Source: Ricinus communis
Lineage: Eukaryota > Streptophyta > Magnoliopsida > Malpighiales > Euphorbiaceae
Length of the DNA: 64,000 bases
Assembly: GCF_019578655.1 (NCBI RefSeq)
Contig: NC_063256.1
Span: forward strand, 33,838,342 to 33,902,341
Reading direction: 5' to 3'
Shown here: piece by piece, positions 12,010 through 24,876 of the stretch
Layout of the letters: each line of letters starts with the position of its first letter
Position numbering within the stretch: position 1 is the stretch's first letter
Translations under genes and position numbers: made by a program
The notes under the pieces: generated by a model
What the model was told of the DNA's origin: nothing
The model's input: only the letters and a program-made list of their open reading frames with translations
Database searches by the model: none

Positions 12010-12760
12010 ATTCTCATAAGAAAAGTTATCTCTACTAAGTTTCTCAGTGCTTATGTGGTTCATGAAGCTCTTCGAAGTGCTTGGAAGCTAAACAACTATT
12101 TCAATATCTATCGGTTTGCTCAAAATACTTTCATTTTGTATTTCTCCAACTCAGATGATCATAAGAAAATATTAGTAAGACATCCATAGTTGGTTCAAAA
12201 GCAACTTATAAACATCTAGACATGACATACATATGTTGCTTTTAAGGATGTACACTTCTTTGAAGTCTCCATTTTGGTTGTATGACAAAGATATGCCGCA
12301 AAAATAAATTAATACGCAAAAACATCGAAAGAATCAGGGCTAATTTTAGAGATTTATTAGTTCTTGATATTAGAGGATTACAAAGGTGTGACCAACCACC
12401 TTTCATGCATATTAATGTAAATTTGAATGTAGAAAAACCTTTACTAAGAGGTTTATATAACAAGATGCATGAAGAAATGATTTAGTGCCCCTTTAAATTT
12501 GAAAAGTTATCTAACTTTGTTTACTTCTATGGTGTAATGGGACATACCACACGTCTCTATAATATTAAGGAAGAAGATGATGAGGAATGTGGTTTAGTGA
12601 CTGGTTCTAGAGAGACTATTTTGTTAAGGTTATCCCACGCGAACACGTCAAGCGGCATTAATATTATTCATGAATGTAGGGAGGAACAAAGTGATGTACC
12701 AAGGCCTCCTTCTGGTTCAAGCAAAGGAAAATTCAATATTGCATGACGTCCTCTCTCAAC
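12010..12760 (+). pseudogene. LINE retrotransposon ORF1 relic (DUF4283 plus zinc-knuckle region)
   Basis: Three pieces in shifting frames match the N-terminal protein of plant L1-type LINEs. At about 12020-12210, ALRSAWKLNN, FILYFSNSDDHKKIL and a VRHP*LVQKQLINI block resemble the DUF4283 domain, with the conserved Trp of the 'GPW' motif replaced by a stop. At 12282-12485, NVNLNVEKPLLRGL resembles the 'V.LDV.KPLRRG' block. At 12486-12600, FKFEKLSNFVYFYGVMGH corresponds to the 'F.YE.LP.FC..CG..GH' zinc knuckle, but both leading cysteines are lost. Stops and frameshifts show that it is dead. Endonuclease and reverse transcriptase were not recognised downstream. Confidence 0.75.
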
Positions 12761-13858
12761 CAAAGCTTTTGAAAAAAGAGTAGTTGACAGCTTGCCAACA
12801 TCACCACATGGAAGCTCACATAACTAACAATGGAGGGGAAAACTCTTTGTTATAAGAAGTAAATGGTTCGAGAGTGTAAGACTTTGAGACTCCTAGACTT
12901 CTTTTTGGAATAATTATCACAACCACTTGCCTAGGTTTTTTTGCTCCTTTTGTCTCCCTAGGAACTTGTGATATAACTGCTTCACTTCTCTTAGTTTCCA
13001 TTACTACTATTATATCTGCCCATAATGAATCTATACCCATTTCTAATTTTGGTCCTTTAATGCCTAATCACTTCTTTTGTCACCTATGAAGGCCATGAAC
13101 CCATTCCCCTTTCAGACATTCGAGGCTCATCCATTCTACTTTCTCGAATACTCTTTTATTACCAACAAACTTTGGCCTTCCTTTTCTCCGACCTAATTAC
13201 TTTCTGAACCCAAATCTCAAATTTGGCCCATCCTCTCATATTCTAACACAAACACCTCTTCCTCCTATATCACACCTCCTACACTAATTAATTTATTAAG
13301 CTTTCATGTTTCAAATAATATGAAAGGTGTGATAGAAATAATATTCTTACATTTGATTAGCAGGTGACTCTAGCAAAAGACATCATGTTTCTTAAGCTTA
13401 GGGATTTAAAGTTCTTATATACTAATAAAACTTATGATGTTATGAATGTGGAGTTTTTATTCTAATGTTTCTAATGTAGGTTCACCAAAGAGTATGTCCA
13501 TGTCAAGCTCTAAAACTCTTTCTCAACTCTTACCTTTAGAGGACATATTTTATATAACTCGCAGCAAGTAACAGAGGCAATATTTTTTGCACGCAAATGG
13601 AAGAAAAAAGCTTGCTCTTCCCAGGTGTTTATTGTCTCATCAACATGAGGTGTCTTTTGGTTGTTTGGCTATGTAGTTATAGAAATTCTAAAATTAAATG
13701 AACTTGGTTTAGAGAAATTCTAGGATAAGTTACCTCCTGGAAAGTTATCAAACTCGCAAAATGGACAAAACCGTAAGGTCAGTGGGAGGCCATAGTGGAC
13801 AATATCTCACTTGATCTGATTCCGGACCGTTACACTAACTACATGAAACAATCTATAT
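12761..13858. other. Downstream flank of the LINE relic, nothing recognised
   Basis: No frame with convincing similarity. Part of it could be decayed LINE body, but I could not identify endonuclease or RT motifs. Confidence 0.3.
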
Positions 13859-13859
13859 A

Positions 13860-14040
13860 TTACACCAAAAATTCAGATGCAAATAGTATAACATCAAACC
13901 TAGTTTGATAAATTTTATTCAGAAATTCTGACAGAATAAGTTTCTATTATAAGATTACAAAATAAAAAAATATATTTTTTAAATATTAATGAGTAACTAA
14001 TATAATATGGCAAACCTCAAAGGGCAAATTGTAATTATTT
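13860..14040. mobile_element. Solitary terminal repeat of the 4486-5257 MULE-MITE family
   Basis: The blocks TATAACATCAAACCTAGTT, TATAAGATTACAAAATA and GAGTAACTAATATAATATGG appear in the same order and spacing as in the right TIR at about 5098-5257. No matching left terminus was found nearby, so this looks like a lone end or a deleted copy. Confidence 0.6.
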
Positions 14041-14209
14041 CATGAAAACTACTGCCTTAGCTATCAACTATTTGAAGAAAATGATAATTAATTCGGTTTT
14101 ACATAACATTAGTATCATAAAAATTTTGAACCATTAGATTTATTAAATTTAATTATAACAGTTGGACGAAAAATTTAATAATTGTTTAATAAATATTTCT
14201 TATATCGAT

Positions 14210-15235
14210 TATGTGCAATTAAATCCTTATTCTTCAAATTGGCTCAACGTCACCCTTTAATTTTTTTAAAAGGTTCAAATAAATTAAATGGTTAACAGAA
14301 ATAGTAATTTCTATTATAGTGTGGGACCCTTTAAAATATCAATCAAAGGACATTTGTCTTTTTTTTTGTGTGTTTATAAAAGAAAAATGGAAAAATAAAC
14401 TAACCTAATTAAATTAAATAATGAAATATGGATAATAAAAATAAACCTAATATCCCGCCCTTTTTTCTTTCTACAACCAATGACGAAGAGCGATGAACGA
14501 CGGGTAATGAATGACAAGCAACGAATTGTGAGTGACGAACGACAGGCGATGAAGACAGTAGATAATGGTGCAGGCAATGAAGACGGTAGACGATGGTGCA
14601 GGCGATGAGGACGCCATACAATGGTGCTCTCTTGCTCTGTATTTTTGGTATTGTGTTTTGTATTTTTTTATTGGAATTTTGTTATGTAATTTCATCTGCT
14701 TGTTCTTATTATGCAATTATTTTTGTTTATTTTCTATTGTAGATTTCCTGTTATAGATTTTTCTTATTCTGTCTTTGATAGATTTTAATTAGTTTTTGTG
14801 ATGTTTTGGATATTTAGTGTTGAATCACTAGGTGTTTTTCATGATTTTGAAGGTGATGTTAATAGAAAAAGGATAATGGTGGTGGTGGTGGTGGTGGTGG
14901 TGAGGACAATAGCGGCAGTGAATGGATTGGGTGGAGGAGTTTGGTATTCCTCCTCTTTTTTTTAATAACTTAATATTTCTTAATTTTTTTTTTGTATTTT
15001 AATTAATTTAATTTAGTGCTTTTATTTTTTAAGAAAAAAACAAAAAATTGCGTGTCATAATATTATTGGTTTATATTCTTAAGTAGATCCTATCACTAAT
15101 ATAAAACTTGAAGGTGTTATAAGTTTAAGTTTAATTAAACCCTTTTAAAAACGTGAAGAGTAATATTGGGCCAATTTGAAGAAATAAAGGGTGCCGTCGA
15201 GCCAATTTAAAGAATAAAGGTTTAACTGCAAATTC
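14210..15235. mobile_element. Inverted-repeat element with less AT-rich interior (possible Pack-MULE-like)
   Basis: The left arm (14213-14290: GCAATTAAATCCTTATTC, AAATTGGCTCAACG, CACCCTTTAA) is the reverse complement of the right arm (about 15130-15235: TTTAACTGCAAATT, CGAGCCAATTTAAAG, AAAGGGTGCCGTCG). The interior includes a GC-richer segment at 14460-14625 made of repeated GATGA/ACGA-type words and a (GGT)8 tract at 14878-14901. That could be captured host sequence or a simple tandem expansion. No target duplication was established. Confidence 0.6.
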
Positions 15236-15443
15236 CTAATTAGTTGAGGGGCTTTTTTATTGGGTATCTTATGCCTTTATGTTTTATTCCATCAATTATA
15301 TAATCTTTTTTAGAAAAATATTAATTTTTATTATAAGTAAAACTTTTTATGATACGTGTTTTCATAATTTTAGGTGCAATGAATGTATTAATTACCATTT
15401 TTGTAACTGCCTCATAGTCCATTACCCGTTCAGCGTTGGAAGA

Positions 15444-15475
<32 letters not shown>

Positions 15476-15499
15476 GAAGAAGAAGAAGAAGAAGAAGAA
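15444..15499. repeat. Compound (AAT)n(AGA)n microsatellite
   Basis: About ten ATA/AAT units are followed directly by about eight AGA units, upstream of the CLT promoter. They read as a run of Asn then Lys in one frame, but nothing supports translation. Confidence 0.9.
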
Positions 15500-15585
15500 A
15501 AAGTTGAAGGTGGAATCCATCAAAATGTCAGTCCTTCTTTGCAAATATATATTTATAACTCTCTTTCTGAAAGTGATATAAAACA

Positions 15586-15593
15586 TATATAAA
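15586..15593 (+). promoter_or_regulatory. Candidate TATA box of the CLT gene
   Basis: TATATAAA lies about 170 bp upstream of the CLT start codon. It is followed by a pyrimidine-rich leader (15640-15720, CTTCTTC-type), which fits a plant core promoter and 5' UTR. Not proven. Confidence 0.4.
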
Positions 15594-15758
15594 CACAAAT
15601 ATTTGGCCATTTCCCTCTTCCTTCAGTACATACACACGCCTCTCTGTATTCTAATTCTTCTTCTTCGTCGTCTTCTTGTTCTTCAGTTCTTCTCTCTAGT
15701 TTCTTGAAATTTAGAGCTATCATTTCTTGAATTTATTTCTATTATTATTGTTATTATT

Positions 15759-18700
15759 ATGACTTCATGTTACCGCCGGTTAGACACCGGGGTAACCGGT
15801 CCGGTCCATTCCCAGCAGCAGCGGCCACGAAGACTAGAGATTGTATCTCTCCCAGTAAACCGCAATCTCACAACAAATCAACGGCTAGGAATATTCTTAA
15901 GATCTCCAAAACATTCAAAATCATCGTTCTTAATAGAGGCGGTGCTGGGTCGATCAGAGGGCGGAAATGAAGCAGAAAAAGTAGGGCGGTATTCGTATTC
16001 GGTAGGAGATCAGACAGTGGGGGAGGTAGATGGGATTGAGAAGAATCACAAATTGGAGGTGGCGGTTGCAGCGTCGGCTACAGTGGTGTTAGGTGTAGGG
16101 AATAGAGTTCTGTATAAGCTAGCTCTTGTTCCTCTCAAGCATTACCCTTTCTTCCTCGCACAGCTCGCTACTTTCGGGTACGTTTTTATTATTTTTATTG
16201 TATTTTATTTTATTTTCCGTTATTTTATTTTATTCAGCATTAAATAATAAATAATTTTATTGGGGTGTGTGTACATCTGATTTTAGTATTGGGCAGGACC
16301 ATTTCCAGTGCTTCCCACTTATTGTATTATTGGAGTGAGTAAGCGTGGAAGCTTTGGAAAATGGCTCTGGCTTATACGTCATTTTTCATATAAGTTAATA
16401 CTGCTGCTGAATTAGATTCTTCGTTAGTACAGTGGCGATGATCCAACGGTGATCATAAGTTCCAGTTGTGTGAATTTGAATCAGAATCACGTGAACATCT
16501 TATTCTTTTTATCAGGGAAAAAAATGCAAACAGAGAATAATTTTTTTCTTTTTTTTCAATTTGGCCTTTTAAATTTTAGTTTCGACCATTTTAAATTCTA
16601 TCCTGCTTATGAGTATAACCAACCAGCTTATTTTTTTTTTTTAAATCAAGAACTAGCTTATTTGTTTATATGGTTATATAACAGGTTGTAAATTGTGTAG
16701 GAATGTTTAGATGTGCTAGGATCCAAAGAAATTGGCTGCTTTTATGTCCTATGCCACAAGTAGCCAAAGTTACTAACTCATGTCTTACACATGTCTAATT
16801 GAATTCGCCTTACATTTATTTACTTGTCTTATTTACTTTGCCAGTTTTTCCATATTTTTTCTCCTAATTTCTGTGCATTTATTATTTGAATTACTCAGAA
16901 CAGAACAGACAGAGAGACTGGAAAATTGGAATTTTTTGAGGTTTAAGCTTGTAAAGCGTGTAACATTTGATGGGCTTACTATTTTAAGTTTAGTTGTTTT
17001 TGTTTTTGTTGTTGGTTTTTTTTTTTTTTTTCCTAATCTCAGAGTAGAAAATGGGATTCTTGTCTAAAATGTTTGTGAAGGATTTTAATTCTGATGAAAG
17101 ATTTTGGTAATGGGACAGAAGAATCCTTCCTTTCTGGGTTTATCATAATTTGTATAGATGGGTCATTAACATTTGGTATCATTATTCATTACCGTTTATT
17201 AGCACTCCAGATTCCAGTATCTTTTTTTTTCCCTTTTCTTTTTAGACCTCTATAGGTTTTTTAATTATTGTAGAAACTCTCACTTATTTGATACTAAATT
17301 AATATTCTCTACAAGAGAATGATTGAGCTTTCTAATAAACCAATGACTAAATTATAGGATTTTTTTTGTCTTGATGATGACTTAGAAATACAATAGAGTC
17401 ATTAATGGTATTAGTTTTAAGATGCTTCATCAGCTTTTTATCTTGGACCTACAAAAAAGAACAACCTCTAATATCTTTCAGTGGTTGGTGATGATTATGC
17501 TTTATACAAATTTAATTCTCTTTTTCTAAAATATTCATTGTCTAGTTAGAGTAGAGGGGGGGAGGCATAAAAGGGAAGACCTTTTCTCTTTTAGAATTTT
17601 GGGAGAATTTAATATAGATGAAAAGGCAAAAAGAAATATAAATTTTAATTAAGAAAAATAGGAAAGAAAGAAAAATTGGATTCTTCATTCATTGGTGGGT
17701 CCAATCTAAGCTAAAGCCTCATAAGAAAGGTCAAAGACGTTTGTGCCTCGCCACATAGATTTTCTAAGGTGGCAAGCAGAAAGTGAAATGGTAACCACTT
17801 GCTAGAACAGCAGTTTCTTCTTTGCTTGGATATTATTATACTTGTGGACAAGTTGCTGCTGTTTTTATTATTGTCTGAGGCACGTGCTGGTGGGAGTTCC
17901 TTCCCTCTTTTGGCTTTTGGTTTGTGGTCCGGCTACTTTTGTATGTCACATCATATTTGGCTAAATTACAGAGCATACCCTTTACTTCTGAAAACCTCTT
18001 AGAAAAACCCCTAATTCAACTCTATCTTTTTGGCTATGTATGTTTTAAAATAGTTCCTCTGCTCCTGGTGGAATGGTGCTACTTGAACTAGTGGACCTAA
18101 TTTTTAATTATTTGTAAATAACATCATTGAATTGTTCCTCAGAATTGTTAACCCAAAAATTGGAAATTTTTCACAGTAAAATCATAGCCATGTGTCCTGA
18201 CCACAAATTTCCTTAGAATTCCACTTGTGTCACAGAAATCTGGTATTAATTAATTGTGAGTTGATCAGTCTGTTTAACACTTTAACTTGAATATGTTTGA
18301 AGTTTGCAATGATAAATTGATCATTGAAGTGAATTATATCATATAAAAGCTTTGAAAAGTATTTCTCAAATTGCAAGGTTTCACCATGTGATTTCTTTTG
18401 TTACTTCTTAAGTTTACAGTGATGACTATGGCACATAATATTCAACATTTTCTGTTTTCCCCATTCACTGTGTTGCAACTTCTCGAGATGTTCTTTCTTT
18501 TGACTAACTTGCTGTGTGAGTTGAAATTTATGGGATTAATTACACTACTTCAAACGATGATAGAATATTGTATCTCAATAACTACGACAAACTGAAATGA
18601 GTTTTTTTATGTTTATTTCATCCAGATATGTTATTGTATACTTCACTTTCTTGTATATTCGGTACCATGCTGGAATTGTCACGGATGAGATGCTTTCTAT

Positions 18701-21700
18701 GCCAAAAGCTCCATACCTTCTTGTTGGACTTTTGGAGGCTCTTGCAGCAGCTACAGGAATGGCGGCTGCAGGTAATACAAGCCTCACCATTCCATTCTTC
18801 TTTTGCTGTTTTTTTTTTTCTCTGCTGGTTTCTGTCTGTAAGTTCTAGAGTCAAATATCTATGCTGTACTAATGTATTCTCTGCAATATCTTAGAAACTT
18901 AATTGTACTTTCTATAAATCTTTTTAATGAATTTATCTAAATCCTTATTTCCAATTTATCCTCAAAACCTAGCGTAGTGTTCATAAAAAAAAAAGGTTCT
19001 TTACTAACAAAGTGCTTGCAAATTTAGAATCTTTCGTCATATGTACTTTACTAGAAAAGTAAAGTTTTGATTTGTAGACTCTGGCATTTTATTCTTCTAA
19101 AGAAAGTTGACTGCACTTAATCAGTTCGTGCTCGCTGCTTATTTGAGATCATGAATTCGTTTTGTTTTGAACTTCAACTATTATATGCATACTGCAAGAC
19201 ATTGTTGTCGCTAGATTGAGGGTGCTGCCTTTGTGGGTTGTTGTATCCTCTCTGAAGATTTTTTCTTCTTCTACTTTATTGATTTATATTTTCTAGTTGC
19301 TTAGGATAATCTTATCCAACTGCTAACCTTTTGTTTATATCTGTTATGTCTGTTTAGTTGCGAAAACAATTATTTCTTATCTGTTAAATCAAAATGTCCG
19401 AGTTTGCTATGCATATGAGCTATGCCAAAGTTACACTCATACTATTTGTTGTTGTCAAATCAGCAATTCTCTCTGGAGCATCAATTCCAATTCTCTCTCA
19501 GGTATGAAACGTTTAGCTAGTATGGCAATACTTGCACCTCTTCGTTAATATACATAGGTCTTTGCGACTTTGACAACTTCAACTTGTTATGCTTCAGAAT
19601 GATACTCTAAACTTGTTAAGCTATAACCAAAAGCGTTAGAAATATTAAAGTCAAGTCGAAAGATATCATAATACAACCTAGTGATGAGCTTAGCAGTTTT
19701 GGTTCCTTGAAATAAGAGGTAGAGTCTCAAGAAGCTTCGAGATCAAATCTCTAATCCAGCAACTCCTTCATGGATAAAGATATGAAATTGCATGGGAGTT
19801 TTAAGTGGGATAGAAAGTGAAAGTAGAGAAGGAAATGGAGATTTAACTTAATTTTCTTTGTGATTAATAAAAAGTAGGATGTCAATAGGTGCTAACTGTT
19901 TAAGATTTATATATTGCTCATTTAGTACCGGATTAAGTTAAGGAAAAAAAATGAAAACTAGGAGATCAATATATATAAGTGTTTAATTTCCATTAACCTG
20001 TATTTACTCTATAAGAAATTCCCAAACAAGATTCGTAAGTTGAACCTATTTACTTTTTACCTCTCAACCTCCACCTGACTTTCATGTGCAGGGTAAGTTA
20101 AACTAGGTGGTTGGTTTTAGGGAAGTGGACCTTGGCCAAATTGGCTTCCTAATGGACCAAAATAATAAATAAATGGCCTCCTAACAGACACATAGACAGT
20201 ATTCTTATGATGGAACAGTGCAAAATGAAAATGTCATGGATTAACTATATTATGAAAAATCTTGCAGATGCCTTTTTTACTCTTATTCTTCTTCATCCTC
20301 CTTCACAACCTAAACCTTCAAGACCATATCAGAAAAATTTCAGTTGACGAGAGTTAAATCTTATGATTTACTTATTTCAAATAATTTAGAAAGCCTTCTC
20401 TTGTAAACAAGCCATTAGGCTTGATAATATCTGAGAATTTCTCTTTTTAAAAAACGTTGAACTATTCATCCATTTTCTTCTTTTCACATAATTAAATACC
20501 AAATACAGTCAACTTTGTTCTCTTTTTCTGTAGACTTTTCTTGTATGGCAAATTCTCCTGTCAACTATTTTTCTTCGACGGAGATATAAAGTGAATCAGT
20601 TACTTGGTTGCTTCCTTGTTGCCATTGGTGTAATCATAACTGTAGCGAGGTGAGTTTTCTATCTCTATTAGTGGCACATGATTATGATCTTAGGCTAGAG
20701 ATATATGAGGTTTCATCTAAGGCACATTGTTATGATCCTAGATATACAGATCTATGAGTTTGTTTGGTTGTATCTAAAACTTTCCCTAGTCAGCTGTCCT
20801 TTCTGGTATCAAAGTTTAAGAGGTATAGGTCTATTTGCAGCATCGACCAACTCAATTATTTTTCTTATTTGTTTGTTTTAACCTCCGTTGTGAGGACAGA
20901 AATGAAAGGCGAAAAGTTAAAACCTTAAGTGAGACAATTTCACAAAACAGTAGATAGAGAAGAGTTTATATAATGATGTGACCACAAACGAAATCCTAAG
21001 CATGCTTTTGTTTACATTTATGTACAGAAATGACTTTGATGCAATAAATGCTACCAATAAAACAACAACATTTACCCTTTAAAAACTGACTATTGCAAGT
21101 AATGGAACTGAAGGATGCAACAATTATATACGAAAATTTAGAAGCTCCAAAGGGATAATGTCAATGCAGTTACTTAAGGCCGTTCATAGCCTTGTAATTT
21201 ACTGGCTTCCTTTCTACTTTGTCCCTAATAGTGGTGCAGAGAGAAAGGGAGAAGTGGAAGTTGAAAGTTTAAGAACAACCTGGTTAAATCTTCAACTAAA
21301 TTAATATATAAGCAGGGACAAGCTATTAATTAGCCACAAGGCTACAGATGGCTCTTTTTTTTTTTTTTTTCTCTTTCTCTAGTTGGTGGTCAAACAAGTG
21401 GCTCATTTCCCTTCAATTTGCATCACTCGAAAATTAACTCTATTATTTGAATTTCTCCAGTTATAGAACTGCACCATTTGAACAATTCTAACCTTTATAG
21501 TTGGTATAACTCAGCTTTATTCAATCTATTGTTTGAAAAGTGTAAGTAGTTTGAACATGATGATTGCATACTAGAAGTCTAATTTTTATTAATATCTTGA
21601 TAGTAGTCACTCAACCAAAAGCCAAATTAATTTCCAAAGTTATTCTACAATTCTCTGTATTATATCAACATTTGAACTGCATGGTTATGTGTATTATGCA

Positions 21701-24114
21701 GTGGATCTAGTGCTGGTCCATCATTACAGGAAGCTGGTATATTTTGGAGTGTTTTGATGATATTCTCTTTTCTATTACAAGCTGCTGATACAGTGCTCAA
21801 GGTTTAGCATTCTGAACTGTTTTCTCTTGAAGATTTCTTAGCTTGCATTGAAATTTCTTAACAATGAATTTCATAATTGTAGGAAATTATTTTCCTGGAT
21901 GCTGCTAAGCGGTTAAAGGTGTGTTCCAAGATTGATAGTAAAAGCTTAATATCTAATATCCAAGAGTGTTAATTAGGGATAGTGATTGTTCAAGATTTCT
22001 TTTGCATTTAAAAACACATATTTTTAGTTGGGGAAACTGGTTCTAGATTGCAAATAATTCCGAACAAGGATGATAGAATTCCGAAAGTTCTTAATTTTGT
22101 TTCTTTTAGTTGTTACATTTTATTAATTTTAGAGTTGGATGATGTATTAAGATGATAATATTGCATAAATTACAGGGAGGTTCAGTAGATATTTTTGTTG
22201 TGAACTCCTATGGATCTGCTTTCCAAGTAGGTATCCTGCGGTGAATTAAAGTTGTAAAGTTTTGCTTTTGGTTATTGTTATGGATTTTGATTACATCATG
22301 AGAGTGAGTCTAGATTTCATTTTTATTTTATGCAGGCACTGTTTATATGCCTTCTTCTTCCTTTTATGTCGAAATTATGGGGAGTACCATTTGGTCAGCT
22401 TCCAAGCTATCTTAAAGATGGGGCAGTCTGCTTTCTGAACATGGGTGGTTTATCAAGTGGTAAGTTATAATTTCCTCTCCCATAAAAACATCAGTGAAAG
22501 ATCTGTTTTAGCTTTTATGATTGATTATTGAACTAAATCATTAAAAGCTTTAGGTGCATTCAAGCTACATGCAGCCTACTTAGTTATTAGGATGTTGTGT
22601 AAGCTGAATCTGGAATTTTGACTGATTGGAACCTTTTTTAAGTAGAAGAAGCTGATGTTAGGAGTGGTAGGTAGTTTAAAAATATAGGGGAGAGTACAAA
22701 AGGTACCATATAGTTTCACTTACTGATAAGAACAGTCTTGTGATTGATTTTGTGACAAAGGACCACCTTGTGGTTTACTTTGTTAACAAATTATTGCTAA
22801 ACATACTAAAGCTGTATATTGAGTTTAATACGGTTTCATGTTTTTGCATTTTCATGTCTCGAGGTTTTTCTTTGTGACTTTTTTCATACCTTATATATAT
22901 TCTTTTAATACTTCAGCACCAAATCAATTAATATTATTAATGTTGGATAAGGTATCTCTCAAATTACATTCAATTTTAATACAATAATTGTTTTCAAGTA
23001 CTTTAACAGCTAATAAATTATTTTGGTATGTAAATAACAAATGAAATAAACTACAGGGCATGAAAGAGTGACAAACAAAAACTACAAGGTGTGAGAGTAC
23101 AAAGTATGAAACCACACAGAGCAAATAAACAATATTATAAATTGTTGTCGGAGTAAAAACGAAATTATAAATTGTTAGAATAAACCACAATGTGGTCATT
23201 TGTTAAAAAAATAAACCAAAGGCTTATTTTTGCCAATGAGTGAAACCACAAGGTAGTTTTTATCCTTTTCCCATAAATATATTGAACCTACTAGAAGTAG
23301 AGAAATACAAGAGTTGCCTTTATTTATAGAATCCATAAAATGATTTATTTACCAACTTTTACTAACACTATTTCTGTGACAAATTCAAGACTCTGTGCTG
23401 TTATACTGAATTGTGCAAGGCTAAATTTTGGCAGAAATAAAGATTGGCAATGACTTGAGCTGTTTGGCTTTCCAATTGATCATTATATGGATCTCTTGAT
23501 GCAGTTCTTATAGCCTATAGACATTCCATTTGATTTCTTTCGAATCTGGCTGCCCGCAGGATGTGATGGTGCACCCCTGCTACCTTTGCTGTTTGTTCTA
23601 GTCAACATGGGTTTTAACATATCATTATTGCATCTCCTCAAGATATCTTCTGCTGTTGTGTCCTCCCTTGCTTCCACATTTTCAGGTATGCCTTTCTTAT
23701 CCATCAAAGTAACTTCCCCTCGTAGAACAGGAAGTCTATCAATTACCGATGCAACGTTAGCTCAGAACTTGACTAGATCATATGATTATATTTTGATATC
23801 TTCGTTTTTAAACATTGCTTAACATTCATGTTAGTTTTTTTATTATTGACTAGCGAATCCGTCGGGCAATTTTGGGTACGTTGATTTGCAATTTTCCAGA
23901 TCAATATAATTAATGTTGGTTCTCTGTTGATTTTTACATGGCAGTGCCAATATCAGTATACGTGTTCACATTGCCATTGCCATTCCTTGGTGTTGCATCG
24001 TCCCTTCCTACAGGCTTTGTTGCAGGAGCCATTGTACTGGTTTTGGGTTTGCTTATCTATGCTTGGACACCATATGCTAGTTCGAATGGGGCATCTTCTG
24101 CCTCTCCCAATTGA
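15759..24114 (+). CDS. CLT: CRT-like transporter (CLT), plastid thiol transporter family
   Basis: Ten exons: 15759-16177, 18626-18771, 19464-19501, 20534-20649, 21702-21801, 21883-21918, 22176-22226, 22336-22459, 23560-23685 and 23945-24114. All junctions are GT-AG and in frame, encoding 441 aa. The first about 95 residues are a Ser/Arg-rich plastid transit region. From about residue 105 the protein is a run of hydrophobic helices, consistent with the roughly 10-TM drug/metabolite transporter fold. Family blocks include GVGNRVLYKLALVPL, FFLAQLATFGYV, GASIPILSQTFLVWQILLS, GSSAGPSLQEAG, AADTVLKEIIFLDAAKRLKG, VNSYGSAFQ, CDGAPLLPLLFV and the terminal PLPFLGVASSLPTGF. Arabidopsis CLT1-3, plant homologues of the malaria chloroquine-resistance transporter, export gamma-glutamylcysteine and glutathione from plastids. 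Length fits the family. Which CLT paralogue this is cannot be told. Intron 8 holds a transposon (22687-23272). Confidence 0.93.
22687..23272. mobile_element. MULE-like MITE in intron 8 of the CLT gene
   Basis: The left end (GGGGAGAGTACAAAAGG...ACCACCTTGTGGTTTA) is repeated inverted at the right end (reverse complement GGGAAAAGGATAAAAACTACC...ACCACATTGTGGTTTA). TIRs are over 100 bp. Flanking 9-mers AAAAATATA (22678-22686) and ATAAATATA (23273-23281) match at 8 of 9 positions, as expected for a Mutator-type target duplication. It is non-coding and lies wholly within the intron, so it is spliced out. Confidence 0.78.
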
Positions 24115-24876
24115 AAATATAATCATTTATTTGCCTCACCATTTGCATTTTCAACCTCAGAAAATGGTGTGAGCCAGCTCTTCATTTAGAGCTAGTAAAA
24201 AAAGAAAGAAAGGAGCAAGAGTATGCTGTTGTAGTTGTAATTTTGACTGTAATTGTAATCTGTGCTCATTAATGTGTGATGGCCGATTGGATATTGATGA
24301 TTCTTTTTTGGAACTGGAAAACATGTTGATAAATTAGTTGGAGCAAACACAATTATATACTATTTGTTTCCAATCATAAAAAAATAACAACTTAAATTCA
24401 AATAAGAATTAAGAGCCAACTTTGAAAATCTAAAACTACAAAGCTAATAGTCACTTGAAGAAATTTCATTACAACAATTTTTATTTGTACGGTTAGTTTT
24501 GTATTTTTACATTTATACGGTTTTTATTTTTTTTTATACTGTTTTTCTTCTTTTTCTTTTTATATAATGTTATTTATTTTGTTGGCTGAAAATCCTTAAT
24601 TTTTTGCTCTTTTCTTCCGTTTTCTTAGTGTTTCTCTATTTGTTTTCTCCTTTTTCTTCTTTTCTTTTCAGTTTTTCTATCTTTCAAATTCAAATCTTAC
24701 CATTTTGGTCTTTCTTTTATTTATTTAAAATTTAGACTTTTTTTATATTCTGTTGCTTAAATTAAAGAGCTATGATTGGATTAGCTATTGATATTAATTT
24801 CAAATAGTTAGGTTTTTAGAAGTTGGATTAATTCGCTAAGAAGAAAGTTGTTAGTGAAGTATAGAGGTTAGATCTA
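24115..24876. other. 3' flank of CLT and AT-rich DNA
   Basis: Probable CLT 3' UTR to about 24330, then T-rich low-complexity DNA. No gene was recognised. Confidence 0.4.

Noticed and set aside
13620..13760. Possible LINE endonuclease start (ATGAGGTGTCTTTTGG)
   Set aside because: The expected 'SWNCRGLG' motif is absent in any frame, so the match is too weak.
15767..15970. Second frame overlapping CLT exon 1
   Set aside because: Out of frame with the downstream CLT exons; the 15759 frame joins exon 2 correctly.
22924..23199. 91-codon minus-strand frame
   Set aside because: Lies inside the CLT-intron MITE and encodes only AT-driven hydrophobic sequence.
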